Origin: Caulobacter hibisci
Lineage (GTDB): Bacteria; Pseudomonadota; Alphaproteobacteria; Caulobacterales; Caulobacteraceae
Assembly: GCF_016135805.1 (NCBI RefSeq)
Contig: NZ_JADWOX010000002.1
Coordinates: forward strand, 124,001 to 188,000
Direction: 5' to 3'
Length of the DNA: 64,000 nucleotides
This document shows, one piece after another, positions 19,630 to 28,949 of the stretch (its first letter is position 1; each line of letters begins with the position of its first letter). The translations under genes and the position numbers were made by a program. The notes under the pieces were generated by a model. The model had not been told where the DNA came from. It worked only from the letters and a program-made list of their open reading frames with translations, and searched no databases.

Positions 19630-20580
19630 ATGCAAAGACGCCAGCTCATCATCGGCCTCGGCGCGCTCGCCGGTCTCTCGGCGGGGCTCTCGGCCTGTGG
19701 CAAGGGCGACGCGCCCGTCCTGAAGGTCGGCAGCCAGCGCGGCGGCACCAAGGCGGTGCTGGTCGCCTCGGGCGCGCTGGAAGGCGTTCCCTACAAGATC
19801 GAGTGGAGCGAGTTCCCCGCCGCCCAGCCGCTGCTCGAGGCCCTGGGCGCGGGAGCGGTCGACCTGGGCGAGGCCGGCGACGCGCCGTTCCTGTTCGCCT
19901 ATGCCAGCGGGGCCAAGATCAAGGCTGTCCAGGCCGCCCGGAGCGGCGGCGGGGCGACCGCCATCCTGGTTCCCAAGGACTCGGCCATCCGCGCGCCCGC
20001 CGACCTCAAGGGCAAGAAGATCGCCACCGGCCGCGGCTCGATCGGTCACTACCTGCTGCTGCGGGTGATCGAGAAGGCCGGACTGAAGCCGTCCGATATC
20101 TCGCTGGTCTTCCTCAGCCCCGGCGACGCCAAGGCCGCCTTCACCGCCGGTTCGATCGACGCCTGGGTGACCTGGGGCTCCTATGTGGCCCTCGCCCGCC
20201 TGCACGACAGCGCCCGGATCCTGGTGGACGGCGAGGGGATCCTGCTCGGCGCCGGCTACGAGGCCGCCAGCCTCGAGGCCATCGAGACCAAGCGCCCGCA
20301 GATCGAGGACTTCCTGCGCCGCCTGGCCCGGGCCCGGCGCTGGGCGATCGCCAATCCCGACGCCTTCGCCGCCGTGCTGTCGAAGGAGACGGGCCTGTCG
20401 CTGGACGTGGCGCAATACACCGTCCGCTACTACCGCTTCGCGCCCGTGCCGATCGACGACGGCTCGGTCGTCGAGGCTCGCGCGGTGCTCGACCATTTCC
20501 GGGGCGCCGGGGCGATCACCTCGACCCTCGATCCCGCCAACGCCTTCGACCGCTCGTTCAACGCGACGGTCGCCGGCTGA
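19630..20580 (+). CDS. Sulfonate-type (SsuA-like) periplasmic binding lipoprotein
   Basis: This 316-residue protein has a lipoprotein signal (lipobox LSAC, Cys near residue 23). The binding-protein core shows VGSQRGGTKAVLVASG, IEWSEFPAAQPLLEALGAGA, KGKKIATGRGSIGHYLLLR and AFTAGSIDAWVTWGSY, the usual SsuA/TauA landmarks. It is a clear paralogue of the protein at 35390-36340 (same GGxK/RxVL and IEWSxFP blocks) and more distant from the one at 6740-7753. No permease or ATPase genes are next to it; it sits between a TonB receptor and a peroxiredoxin gene and may share the SsuB/SsuC pair at 10.8-12.4 kb. Confidence 0.88.
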   Translation: MQRRQLIIGLGALAGLSAGLSACGKGDAPVLKVGSQRGGTKAVLVASGALEGVPYKIEWSEFPAAQPLLEALGAGAVDLGEAGDAPFLFAYASGAKIKAVQAARSGGGATAILVPKDSAIRAPADLKGKKIATGRGSIGHYLLLRVIEKAGLKPSDISLVFLSPGDAKAAFTAGSIDAWVTWGSYVALARLHDSARILVDGEGILLGAGYEAASLEAIETKRPQIEDFLRRLARARRWAIANPDAFAAVLSKETGLSLDVAQYTVRYYRFAPVPIDDGSVVEARAVLDHFRGAGAITSTLDPANAFDRSFNATVAG

Positions 20581-20609
20581 ACCTCAGAGACGACCAAAGG
20601 GAGGACTAG

Positions 20610-21287
20610 ATGAGCCAACAGACCCTGCGCGAGCGCCTTGCCGCTCTGCATGCCGAACGCGTCCGTACCTGGGAGCCGGCCGCGCTGAAGATCAATATCG
20701 ACCAGCGCGCCCGGCTGGTCGAGGCCGCCGACCCCGACGCCTGGGTCAAGGTCGGCGACAAGGTCGCGCCCTTCGTGCTCAAGGACGTCGAGGGCGGCGA
20801 CCTGACCCTGGCCGGCCTGACCGCCAAGGGCCCGGCGGTGCTGATCTTCTTCCGCTTCGCCGGCTGTCCGGCCTGCAACATCGCCTTGCCCTATTATGAA
20901 GAGACCCTGGCCCCGGCCCTGAAGGCGATCGGCGCGACCCTGGTCGCGGTCAGCCCGCAGGTGCCCGAGCGCCTGGGCGAGATCCGCGAGCGCCACGGCC
21001 TCAGCTACAAGGTCGCCGCCGACCTCGGCAACGATCTCGGCCGCCGGTTCGGCGTAACCTACACCGCCGACGAGGCCAGCCAGGCCGCCCAGCGGGCCAA
21101 GGGCAGCTTCATCGGCGACGTCACCGGCACGGGCACCTGGGAACTGCCCCAGCCGGCCGTGGTGGTCATCGACCGCGCCGGCGTCGTCCGCTTCGCCGAC
21201 GTCAGCCCCGACTGGCTGGTCCGCACCGAATCCGACCCTATCATCGCGGCGGTGCGCGCCCTGACCCCGGCCCCGGCGGCGGTTTGA
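20610..21287 (+). CDS. Peroxiredoxin-like (AhpC/TSA, thioredoxin-fold) protein
   Basis: This is a 225-residue cytoplasmic-looking protein with no signal. A thioredoxin fold begins near residue 50 (VGDKVAPFVLKDVEGGD). The active-site loop is FRFAGCPACN (Cys86, Cys89), followed by ATLVAVSPQVPE. This matches the peroxiredoxin-like family (DUF/AhpC-TSA 'Prx-like') in which CxxC replaces the single peroxidatic cysteine. It probably reduces a peroxide or sulfur-containing oxidant, or protects the monooxygenases made from this island. A strong Shine-Dalgarno (GGGAGGA) precedes the ATG, and the gene lies 30 bases after the binding-protein gene. Confidence 0.88.
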   Translation: MSQQTLRERLAALHAERVRTWEPAALKINIDQRARLVEAADPDAWVKVGDKVAPFVLKDVEGGDLTLAGLTAKGPAVLIFFRFAGCPACNIALPYYEETLAPALKAIGATLVAVSPQVPERLGEIRERHGLSYKVAADLGNDLGRRFGVTYTADEASQAAQRAKGSFIGDVTGTGTWELPQPAVVVIDRAGVVRFADVSPDWLVRTESDPIIAAVRALTPAPAAV

Positions 21288-21295
21288 GGACCAAA

Positions 21296-21423
21296 GCCCT
21301 TCCCCCTTGATGGGGGAAGGGTTGGGATGGGGGTGGAGCCGCGCGTTCCACCTGCAAGTCTTTTCAAGCTGAACCGCCGCAACCACCCCCAACCCCGGCC
21401 CTTCCCCCATTAAGGGGGAAGGG
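21296..21423. repeat. Pair of inverted palindromic repeats (REP/BIME-like)
   Basis: Two 41-base copies of one element face each other: 21296-21336 and, inverted, 21383-21423. Each has a palindromic core (CCCTTCCCCC / GGGGGAAGGG around TTGA or TTAA) followed by a TTGGG-GGGGTGG tail. The spacer is about 46 bases. The arrangement matches bacterial interspersed mosaic elements, which usually sit after a gene end as here and can act as terminators or RNA-stabilising hairpins. Confidence 0.85.
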
Positions 21424-21980
21424 AGAAGAGGCCCTACGCACACTGCTCGCACGGCGAACTCGAAAAAGAACCCAGCAAACTCAACGCCCTGAACTTTCTC
21501 GACCCTTCGCGATCCCCACCCACTCAAACCACCCCCATACTCAAACCCATCCCAGCCATGGGGAGGGCTCTTGGTACCGGCCCAAGTTGCGGCTGTGATC
21601 GCATCGAGCGGGGCCGCTGGTTGCGTTGCGGGAAGGGCGGGTTTGCAGGATCGCTCAGAAGGCGTGATTGGGCCGTCAGCCGTTCCGTGACGCGACAAGC
21701 GGGTAGACAGGCCGGGAACGTTCAAACCGGTTCAACAGGATCAGCCGAGGCCGCGCCGGATTACCGCGGGGCTGTCGATCCTGCCCGTCCGAGGGCTAGC
21801 CGGGCCAATGGCTGAAATAGCGCCTACGCCCCCGGTCCTTCGAGCCAACGATGCGGCGGAGCGGTCTGACGAAGCCGAAACGCTAAAACCCATCACGGTC
21901 TCCGGGCTCCGCCCGGCCGCTCCGCGCCTCCCCATCAGCTTTCGTGAGTTTTCACGGGAGGATGCGAGCCCGTGCCTGCG
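21424..21980. other. Non-coding stretch with no recognisable gene
   Basis: No frame in this stretch shows a recognisable domain or a start with a ribosome-binding site. The bases 21470-21560 are unusually rich in A and C (runs such as CAAACCACCCCCATAC). I see no RNA gene or attachment site here. Confidence 0.5.
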
Positions 21981-22097
21981 CTACCTCCTCCGGCCCTTCG
22001 GGCCACCTCCCCCAGAGGGGGAGGATCTAAGCGCCAAGATGCTCCCCCTCTGGGGGAGCTGTCGCGGAGCGACTGAGGGGATCCGCCGCAGGCGGAT
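21981..22097. repeat. Second family of palindromic repeats, inverted pair
   Basis: CTCCCCCAGAGGGGGAGGATC (about 22006-22026) and its inverted copy GATGCTCCCCCTCTGGGGGAG (22038-22058) flank a 12-base centre. Additional short palindromes lie outside: GGCCCTTCGGGCC (21992-22004), GTCGCGGAGCGAC (22061-22073) and ATCCGCC-GCA-GGCGGAT (22081-22097). Elements of this type are scattered between genes in Caulobacter-like genomes. Confidence 0.82.
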
Positions 22098-22126
22098 CGG
22101 CCTGGAGGGCGTCTCATGTCAGCGCG

Positions 22127-22180
22127 CCCCTCATCCGACGGCCTTCGGCCGCCACCTTCTCCCGCAAGGGGAGAAGGACG
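22127..22180. repeat. Third palindromic repeat family
   Basis: The palindrome CCTTCTCCC-GCAA-GGGGAGAAGG (22155-22177) is preceded by GGCCTTCGGCC (22140-22150) and CCCCTCATCCGACG. This combination is a common intergenic repeat in alphaproteobacteria. It lies 120 bases upstream of the LLM monooxygenase start and could influence its transcript. Confidence 0.8.
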
Positions 22181-22300
22181 ACACCTCCGAACCGTCTCCT
22201 ATTTCCCATCCTGATCAACCGCTTGAGACCATCTCGTTGGATCGCCTCGGCCCCGCCGCCGTAAGCAGGATCACCTCCTTCAGCCCACGGAACGGCTCCG

Positions 22301-23635
22301 ATGTCCCAACCCCGCCAACTCAAGCTCGGCTTCATCCTGCACGGGGTCGGTCCCGGCTGGGGCGACTGGCGCCATCGCGACGCTCAGCCCAGCGCCAGCA
22401 CCGACTTCCAGTTCTACAAGCGCCAGGCCCAGGTGGCCGAGGCCGGCAAGTTCGACTTCCTGTTCGTCGCCGACAGCGTCTACATCACCGAGAAGTCGAG
22501 CCCGCACTACCTGAACCGCTTCGAGCCGCTGACCATCCTGTCGGCCCTTGCGGGCGCCACCAGCAACATCGGCCTCGTGGGCACCCTGACGGTCAGCTAC
22601 AGCGAGCCGTTCAACGTCGCCCGGCAGTTCTCCTCGCTCGACCACATCAGTGGCGGCCGTGCCGGCTGGAACGTCGTCACCTCCTGGCTCGAAGGCAGCG
22701 CCGCCAACTACAGCCGCGAGAAGCACTACGCCCACGACGTCCGCTACCGCCTGGCCGGCGAGTATCTCGATGTCGTGCAAGGCCTGTGGGACAGCTGGGA
22801 GGACGACGCCCTGACCTTCGACAAGGCTGGCGGCGAGTTCTTCGACCCCGCCAAGCTGCACGCCCTGAACCACAAGGGCGAGTTCTTCTCGGTGAAGGGG
22901 CCGCTGAACATCAGCCGCTCGCCCCAGGGCCAGCCAGTGATCTTCCAGGCCGGCGCCTCGGAAGACGGCAAGGCCTTCGCCGCCAAGCGCGCCGACGCCA
23001 TCTTCGTCTCGCACGAGGACCTCGACGCCGCCCAGGCCTACTACAAGGACATCAAGGCCCGCGCCGCCGCCTTCGGCCGCGATCCCGACCAGCTGCAGGT
23101 GCTGCCCGCCGCCCGTCCGGTGGTCGGCAAGACGGCCGAAGAGGCCGAAGCGCTCTACAAGGAACTGACCGAGCTGGTCTCGCTGGGCAACGCCCTTTCC
23201 ATGCTGGCCCGGCCGTTCAACGAGTACGACTTCAGCCAGCACGACCCCGACGGGCCGTTCCCGCTGGAGGCCGCCGAATTCGGGGCCAATTCCAACCAGA
23301 GCGCGGTCAATCGCATCGTCGCCGCTGTCAAAGAAGATAGTCTGACCCTGCGCGAGACGGCCCTGCGCTTCGCCACCCCGCGCGGCCACTTCGTCGGCGC
23401 GCCGGAGGCCGTGGCCGACAGCCTGCAAGCCTGGTTCGAAGGCCGCGCCGCCGACGGCTTCGTGCTGTTCGAAAGCCTGCCGGGCCAGCTGGAGGCCTTC
23501 GTCGAGCTGGTCGTGCCGATCCTCCAGGCGCGCGGCGTCTATCGCACCGACTACGAGGGAACGACCTTCCGCGAGAACCTCGGCCTCGACTTCCCGGTCA
23601 ACCGCTACGCCGGCGCCCTCGCGGCGGCGGAGTAG
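22301..23635 (+). CDS. LLM-class FMNH2-dependent monooxygenase, NtaA/SnaA/DszA (SoxA) type
   Basis: This is a 444-residue protein of the large-subunit LLM monooxygenase family. Landmarks are [18 protein letters not shown] at the N-terminus, [17 protein letters not shown] (residues 47-63), [19 protein letters not shown] (near 109-127), and [26 protein letters not shown] (near 210-235). Members cleave C-N or C-S bonds (nitrilotriacetate, dibenzothiophene sulfone, sulfonates) using FMNH2 from a separate reductase. It stands alone after a repeat-rich gap. With two SsuA-like proteins nearby, an organosulfur substrate is more likely than an aminopolycarboxylate. Confidence 0.9.
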   Translation: MSQPRQLKLGFILHGVGPGWGDWRHRDAQPSASTDFQFYKRQAQVAEAGKFDFLFVADSVYITEKSSPHYLNRFEPLTILSALAGATSNIGLVGTLTVSYSEPFNVARQFSSLDHISGGRAGWNVVTSWLEGSAANYSREKHYAHDVRYRLAGEYLDVVQGLWDSWEDDALTFDKAGGEFFDPAKLHALNHKGEFFSVKGPLNISRSPQGQPVIFQAGASEDGKAFAAKRADAIFVSHEDLDAAQAYYKDIKARAAAFGRDPDQLQVLPAARPVVGKTAEEAEALYKELTELVSLGNALSMLARPFNEYDFSQHDPDGPFPLEAAEFGANSNQSAVNRIVAAVKEDSLTLRETALRFATPRGHFVGAPEAVADSLQAWFEGRAADGFVLFESLPGQLEAFVELVVPILQARGVYRTDYEGTTFRENLGLDFPVNRYAGALAAAE

Positions 23636-23650
23636 CCAGCGCTGGCGGCC

Positions 23651-25807
23651 CTAGAACCTGCCCGCCAGGCCGATCCTCACGACCCGCCCGAGCGGGTCGC
23701 GGTCGTCGCGGCCGTAGCCGGGGGCGGGGCGTCCGTCGCCGAGGCGGGCGCGGGGCCGCGCGTCCAGCAGGTTGTCGACGTCCGCGGTCAGGGTGAAGCC
23801 GCGATTGCGGCGTCCGGCCGGGCCGGCCACGGGATTCTGGGCTTTGGACTGGGGGGCCGCCTGGCGGCTCACCAGATAGCTGATCTTGACGCTGAGCGAG
23901 CCGAAGTCGTCCACCAGCAGGTCGCCGTCGCCGTTGCGGCCGCTTTCGTTGCGGATGCGGTAGCCGCCGCGCCAGTTGGCGCCGGCGTTGAAGCCCCAGG
24001 GGCCACGGCGGGCGTTCAGCGACAGGGTCAGGTCCTGGCGCGGCGCGCCGCCGCCGTCGCCCGCCAGGCGGTCCATGCTCGGCAGGCCCTCCCTGATCAC
24101 GGTGGCGTCGCTGAGCCGGATGCTGTGGTTGAGGTAGATCTGGACCTGGCTGATCGGCCCCGGCGCGCCTTCCTTGTCGAGCGGGATGGCGAAGTTCAGG
24201 TTGGACGACAGCGAGGTCGACCGGGACGAGGCGATGTTGATCGACCGCTGGTCGATGCTGACCAGGCGGCCGTCGGCGTCGCGCTGGAAGCGGTCGGGAA
24301 AGGCCGCCTCGACGTCCGCGGTCGCCGGCGGCAGGGAGCCGATGCCGTCGACCGCCTCGCTGCGTTCGTAGTTCACCCCGCCGTACAGCTTCAGAGGCGT
24401 GAAAGGACCGCTCGAGACCCCGAAGGTGACCCGGTCGCGCCGCGACGTGCGCAGGTCCGGGTTGCCGCCGGTCAGGGGCAGAACCTCGACCGACTGGCCG
24501 GTGCGGAAGTCGAACACCACGATCGGGGCGCCATAGATGGCCGGGGCGAAGCGTTGGTTGTCCATCGGCACGTCGGTGGCGCGCGACCACGCCCCGACCA
24601 GGTTCAGGCTCTTGGTCGGGCTCCAGAACAGGTTGCCGCTCAGATTGTCGCCCTGGCCGGAATCGGCCCGGCGCATGCCGGCGCCGAGCCGCAGGGAGGC
24701 GTCGCCCAGGCGGCCGCCGAAGGGCGCGCCGCTGTCCGTACTGGCGTTGAGCAGCGGAACGGCCAAGGCCAGGTCGACATCCTCGCCGCTGCTGAAAAAG
24801 CTTCGCGGCGTTCCGCCCTTGGTCTCCGAATGGGAGCGGAACGCCCGCCCCGAAAGCTCCATCGTCATGCCCCCCGCGGGCAGGGTCAGCAGGGTGCGGT
24901 TGGCCGAGAGATTGAGATTGGCCGAGCGGTTGTTCGTGCGGGCGTCCGTCAGCCCGGAGCTCTCGTTGCGCGACGCCTGGCCGCTCAGGGAGGAAACGAT
25001 CATCCAGCCGGCCGCCGAGCCGCCCAGCCCGCCGGTGAGGTTGAGGCTCTGGCCTTCGGATCGGTTCGCCACCGTGGTCCCGCCGGTCGCGGCGATGAAG
25101 CGGCTGCTCTGGGCCGAGGCCATGGCGCGCAGCGAGCCGCGCCAGGTTCCCAGCGAGCGGGTCCGGGCCGTATCGACCGACACGCGCCGCGTCTGCGGGC
25201 GCAGGGTGGCGCCGGCGCTTTCGGGGTGGCTCTCCAGATAGTCGGCGCGTTCGTCGGCGCGCAGCGAGGTGTCGCCGGAAACCCGCAGCCCCGAACGGCT
25301 GGTGTTGAGGTCGAGGATGCTGGAGCGCCGGATGTCGCCGATCAGGCTGGTCGCGCCGCCGGCGGTCGGGCCCGAGGCCGTAAGCGCGCCGTCATGGCTT
25401 CGGAACTGCTTCTGCAGGACGATGTTGATCACCCGGCGCGAGGGATCGGCGGCGCCGCCATAGGTCGCCGTCGCCGAGGGCGGCAGCACCTCCACCCGCG
25501 TCAGGGCGTCGGGCGGAAAGCCCAGGAAGGCCTCGGGATCGGCCACGCGCTGGCCGTTGACGATGACCACCGGCGGGGCTCGCCCGCCGAACTGGGCGTT
25601 CACCTGGCCGACGACCGCGGCGATGTCCTCCGCGCCCAGGGCGTCGATCTGAGCCCCGTCCAATTCGTGCTGCGGCGGCATGGCGGCAGCGCCCCGCCGG
25701 GCCGTGACCTCGACGCCCTCAAGCTGGACCGGCGTATCGCCCGGCGAGGCCGAGGCCTGCGCCGCGGCGACGTCGGAGGCGGCGAGAACGCAAAGCAACC
25801 AGAACAT
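23651..25807 (-). CDS. Atypical TonB-dependent receptor-like outer-membrane protein
   Basis: The start is placed at ATG 25807 (MFWLLCVLAASDVAAAQ), where a signal peptide begins; total 718 residues. The N-terminus holds a short plug: PVQLEGVEVTARRGAAAMPP, PPVVIVNGQRV, and LTRVEVLPPSATATYGGAADPS where ordinary receptors have IEVLRGPxGTLYG. A long beta-rich region follows (many NxNxS-type strands), ending RVVRIGLAGRF. This looks like a divergent receptor subgroup. The ligand is unknown. It is downstream of the broken M16 peptidase gene on the same strand (79-base gap), a pairing that suggests peptide or modified-peptide handling. Confidence 0.82.
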   Translation of the reverse strand: MFWLLCVLAASDVAAAQASASPGDTPVQLEGVEVTARRGAAAMPPQHELDGAQIDALGAEDIAAVVGQVNAQFGGRAPPVVIVNGQRVADPEAFLGFPPDALTRVEVLPPSATATYGGAADPSRRVINIVLQKQFRSHDGALTASGPTAGGATSLIGDIRRSSILDLNTSRSGLRVSGDTSLRADERADYLESHPESAGATLRPQTRRVSVDTARTRSLGTWRGSLRAMASAQSSRFIAATGGTTVANRSEGQSLNLTGGLGGSAAGWMIVSSLSGQASRNESSGLTDARTNNRSANLNLSANRTLLTLPAGGMTMELSGRAFRSHSETKGGTPRSFFSSGEDVDLALAVPLLNASTDSGAPFGGRLGDASLRLGAGMRRADSGQGDNLSGNLFWSPTKSLNLVGAWSRATDVPMDNQRFAPAIYGAPIVVFDFRTGQSVEVLPLTGGNPDLRTSRRDRVTFGVSSGPFTPLKLYGGVNYERSEAVDGIGSLPPATADVEAAFPDRFQRDADGRLVSIDQRSINIASSRSTSLSSNLNFAIPLDKEGAPGPISQVQIYLNHSIRLSDATVIREGLPSMDRLAGDGGGAPRQDLTLSLNARRGPWGFNAGANWRGGYRIRNESGRNGDGDLLVDDFGSLSVKISYLVSRQAAPQSKAQNPVAGPAGRRNRGFTLTADVDNLLDARPRARLGDGRPAPGYGRDDRDPLGRVVRIGLAGRF

Positions 25808-25885
25808 CGATCCGCCGTCAGGGACGCCGTGGCGAGGCGTGGGGTGATGAGGAGGTGGAGCGCGCTCCACCTCCGCGAGCAAGTC

Positions 25886-28740
25886 CTATTTGCCCTTGGT
25901 CAGGGTGGTGTTGTCGAGATCGAGCTTGTCGATGGGGATCGTGACGGCTTTCGGCGTGGCGGCCTTGACGCCGTCGCCCATCGCCTTGGCGTCGCCGACC
26001 ACGATCACGCTGGCCTTGGCCGGGTCGAGTTCGGCCTTGGAGAAGGCCTGCACGTCCTGGGCGCTGACCGCAGAGACCTTGTCGGTATAGGACTGGATCT
26101 CGTCGAGCGGCACGCCGTAGACGGCCAGGCCGCCGAGGATGTCGGCCAAGCCGCCGGAGGTGCCGAGGTCGCGGCCGTAGTCGCCGATCAGCACCGACTT
26201 GCGGGCCTGCAGCTCGGCCGGCGAGGCCGGTTCGGTCCCGAGGCGGGTCAGCTCGCCCTTGATCAGCTCGACCACCTGGCCGGCCGACTGGTTCTTGGTC
26301 TGCACGGTCGCCGCGAAGCCGCCGGACGCGGCGCGGGGCGTCAGGCTGGAGCCGGCGCCGTAGGACAGGCCGCGCTTGATGCGGATCCCTGGTTCAGGCG
26401 GGCCGAATAGCCGCCGCCCAGCACGCCGTTGGCCACCAGCCCGGCATAGTAGCGCGGGTCGGACCGCAGGATGGTCGGCTTGGCCACCACGACGGCCGCC
26501 TGGCCGGTGCCGGGCAGGTCGATGACGACCTCGCGCGGTGCGTAGTTGGTGGGGCCCTTGGCCGGCGCGGGCGGCGGGCCGGCGGGCTTGGTCCAGCCGC
26601 CGAAGGCCTGCTCGGCGAGGGCGAAGCCCTGTTCGGGCGTCAGGTCGCCGGTCAGCACCAGCACGGCGTTGTCGGGCCGCCAGTAGGCGGCGTGGGTGCG
26701 CACCAGGGCCTCGCGGGTGATCTTGGGCAGCGAGCCCGGCGTGCCGCCGGCCACGTGGCCATAGGCCGAGCCGGCATAGATCACCGGCGCCAGGGCGAAG
26801 TTGGCGACGCCGCCGGGACGCTGGTAGCTGACCGACAGGCCATCCAGCGCCTCGGCGCGCACCCGGTCGAGCTCCTCGGCCTTGAAGGCCGGCTTCTGGG
26901 CGACGTCGGCCATGATCGACAGGCCGGCGGCGGCCTTGTCGGAGATGACGCTGAGGGTCAGGGACGAGCTTTCCCAGCCCGAGCCGGCCGACAGGTCGGC
27001 GCCCAGGGCTTCGGTGGCCTGGGCGATCTGGGTGGCGGTGCGGTTTCCCGCGCCCTCGGTCAGCAGTTCGGCGGTCAGGGCCGAGACCCCGGCCAGGCCC
27101 GTCGGATCGGCGCTGGAGCCGCCCTTGACGGTCAGGTCGGCGGTGATCAGCGGCAGGTCGCTGGACTTGGCGACGATGACGCGCAGGCCGTTGACCAGGG
27201 TCTTTTCGACCGGCGAGGGCAGGACGGGCGCGACCGGCTGACCGGGGGCGGGCGGGGCGATCCGCTCGGCTTCCGGCGCGAGGGTGGTGACCGGCCCGTC
27301 ATAACGCACCGAGGCGACCTTGGGCGGCGCGGGGAAGGGATCGGACTCGCCCTTGGGCTTGGCGCTTTCCGGCAGATAGCGGATGGCGGTGCGGCGATCG
27401 TCGGCCAGGTATTTCCTGGCCACGCGCTGGACGTCGGCGGCGGTCACGGCCTGCAGGGCGGCCAGATCGGTATTGGCGCGGCCGGCGTCGCCCTCGGTGC
27501 GCAGGGCGTAGCCGAGCGCGCTGGCGCGGCCGTCGATGGTCTCGCGCTCGCGCACGGCCCCGGCCAGCAGGCCGGCCTTGGCCTCGGCCAGTTCGTCGGC
27601 GGTGGGCGGCGCGTCGCGCAGGCGGGCGACCTGGGCCAGCAGCGCCGTCTCGCCCTGCTGGGCCGTCTTGCCGCCGGCCATGATCGCGCCGACGTAGAAC
27701 AGCCCTTGCTGGGCGCTGTCGGGCGCGGCCGAGAAGATCGATTGGGCGATCTTCTGGTCGTAGACGAGGCTGTCATAGAGGCGCGACGACTTGCCGGCCG
27801 ACAGGATGGCGTCGAGCACCGACAGGGCCGGCACGTCCGGATCGGCGGCCGGCGGGGCCAGCCAGGTCACGGCCACGGCGGGCAGCGGTACGTTGGGGCC
27901 GTAGGTGGTCACGGTCTTCGGACCGGTGCGCGGCGGCTCGACCGTCGTGACGGGCCTGATCGGCGCGGCCGGGGTCTTCAGCGGCGCGAAATACTGGTCG
28001 ATCCAGGCGTCCAGTTGCTTGTCGTCGAAATTGCCGACCACGATCAGGGCGGCGTTGTCGGGGCGGTAGTAGGCGGCGTGGAAGGCGCGCACGTCGTCGA
28101 CCGTGGCCGCATCCAGCTCCTCGATCGAGCCGATGCCCGGGCGCTGGTAGGGGTGGACCGCGTAGGAGGCCTTGGGGATGTTGATGAAGAACCGGCCGTA
28201 GGGATTGGCCAGCACCCGCTGGCGCAGCTCTTCCTTGACCACGTCGCGCTCGGACTTGAACACCGCCTCGTCGATGACCAGCGAGCCCAGGCGGTCGGCC
28301 TCGGCCCACAGCAGGCGCTGCAGGTGGTTGGCCGGCACCACCTCGAAATAGTTGGTGAAGTCGTCGGCGGTCGAGGCGTTGTTGAAGCCGCCGACATCCT
28401 CGGTCAGGCGGTCGAGCATCTCGTTGGGCATGTTGCGCGTCGACTTGAACATCAGGTGTTCGAAGAGGTGCGCGAAGCCGGAGCGGCCGACCGGATCGTC
28501 CTTGCTGCCCACGCCGTACCAGACCTGCACCGTGACGTTGGGCGTGGTGACGTCGCGCGAGGTGTAGACCTTCAAGCCATTGGCCAGGGTGCGCTCGCGA
28601 TAGACGATCGGCGGCACGGCGATCGCGGCCGCTTCCGCCGTCTTGTCCGCCCCCTGGGCCTGCGCGGCCGTGATTGGGGTGAGGGCGGTCGTGGCGACGG
28701 CCAGCGCCGCGAAAGCGGCCAGGGCGGCGGGACGGATCAT
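25886..28740 (-). pseudogene. M16 family metallopeptidase, interrupted by a single-base frameshift
   Basis: The gene reads from ATG 28740 with a signal peptide (PITAAQAQ) and a complete first M16 domain: HLFEH at 91-95 and the distant ligand Glu171, the HxxEH-76-E pattern. A second, inactive M16 domain follows. At about 26386-26388 the frame breaks: after GGGYSARLNQ the next frame continues IRIKRGLSYGAGSSL and runs to the stop at 25886, exactly as family members do (RLNQEIRIKRGLSYG). One lost base explains it. Repaired, the protein would be about 951 residues, normal for a two-domain periplasmic M16 zinc peptidase. Unrepaired, it lacks about 150 C-terminal residues. A sequencing error is possible. 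Confidence 0.85.
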
Positions 28741-28949
28741 CTTGAGACTCCGGGAGAGGACGCCGAGTGCTTAGCACCCGGCCGTCGCTCGGTAATATTT
28801 ACAGTCCTGTCATTGTGTCGCCGGTCGCCATCGCCGAAGTCAAGCGGAGCGTCCGGTCTTCCTGCGCTTCATAGGCGGAGCGCGGGTCCGCGGGCGGTCG
28901 CGGCGACGCTACGATCGAGCGCCGCCGCGAAGGTCTTGCGATGTCTTGG
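28741..28949. other. Intergenic region upstream of the M16 gene
   Basis: About 200 bases separate the LLM gene end from the M16 start (both leftward). An A/T-rich spot (GGTAATATTTACAGTCCTGTCATTG, split near 28791-28815) may hold the M16 promoter. No gene or terminator is evident. Confidence 0.35.

Noticed and set aside
21296..22180. Possible CRISPR array or insertion-sequence ends in the repeat-rich gap
   Set aside because: The repeats are palindromic, of three unrelated types and not regularly spaced; no transposase or cas gene is near.
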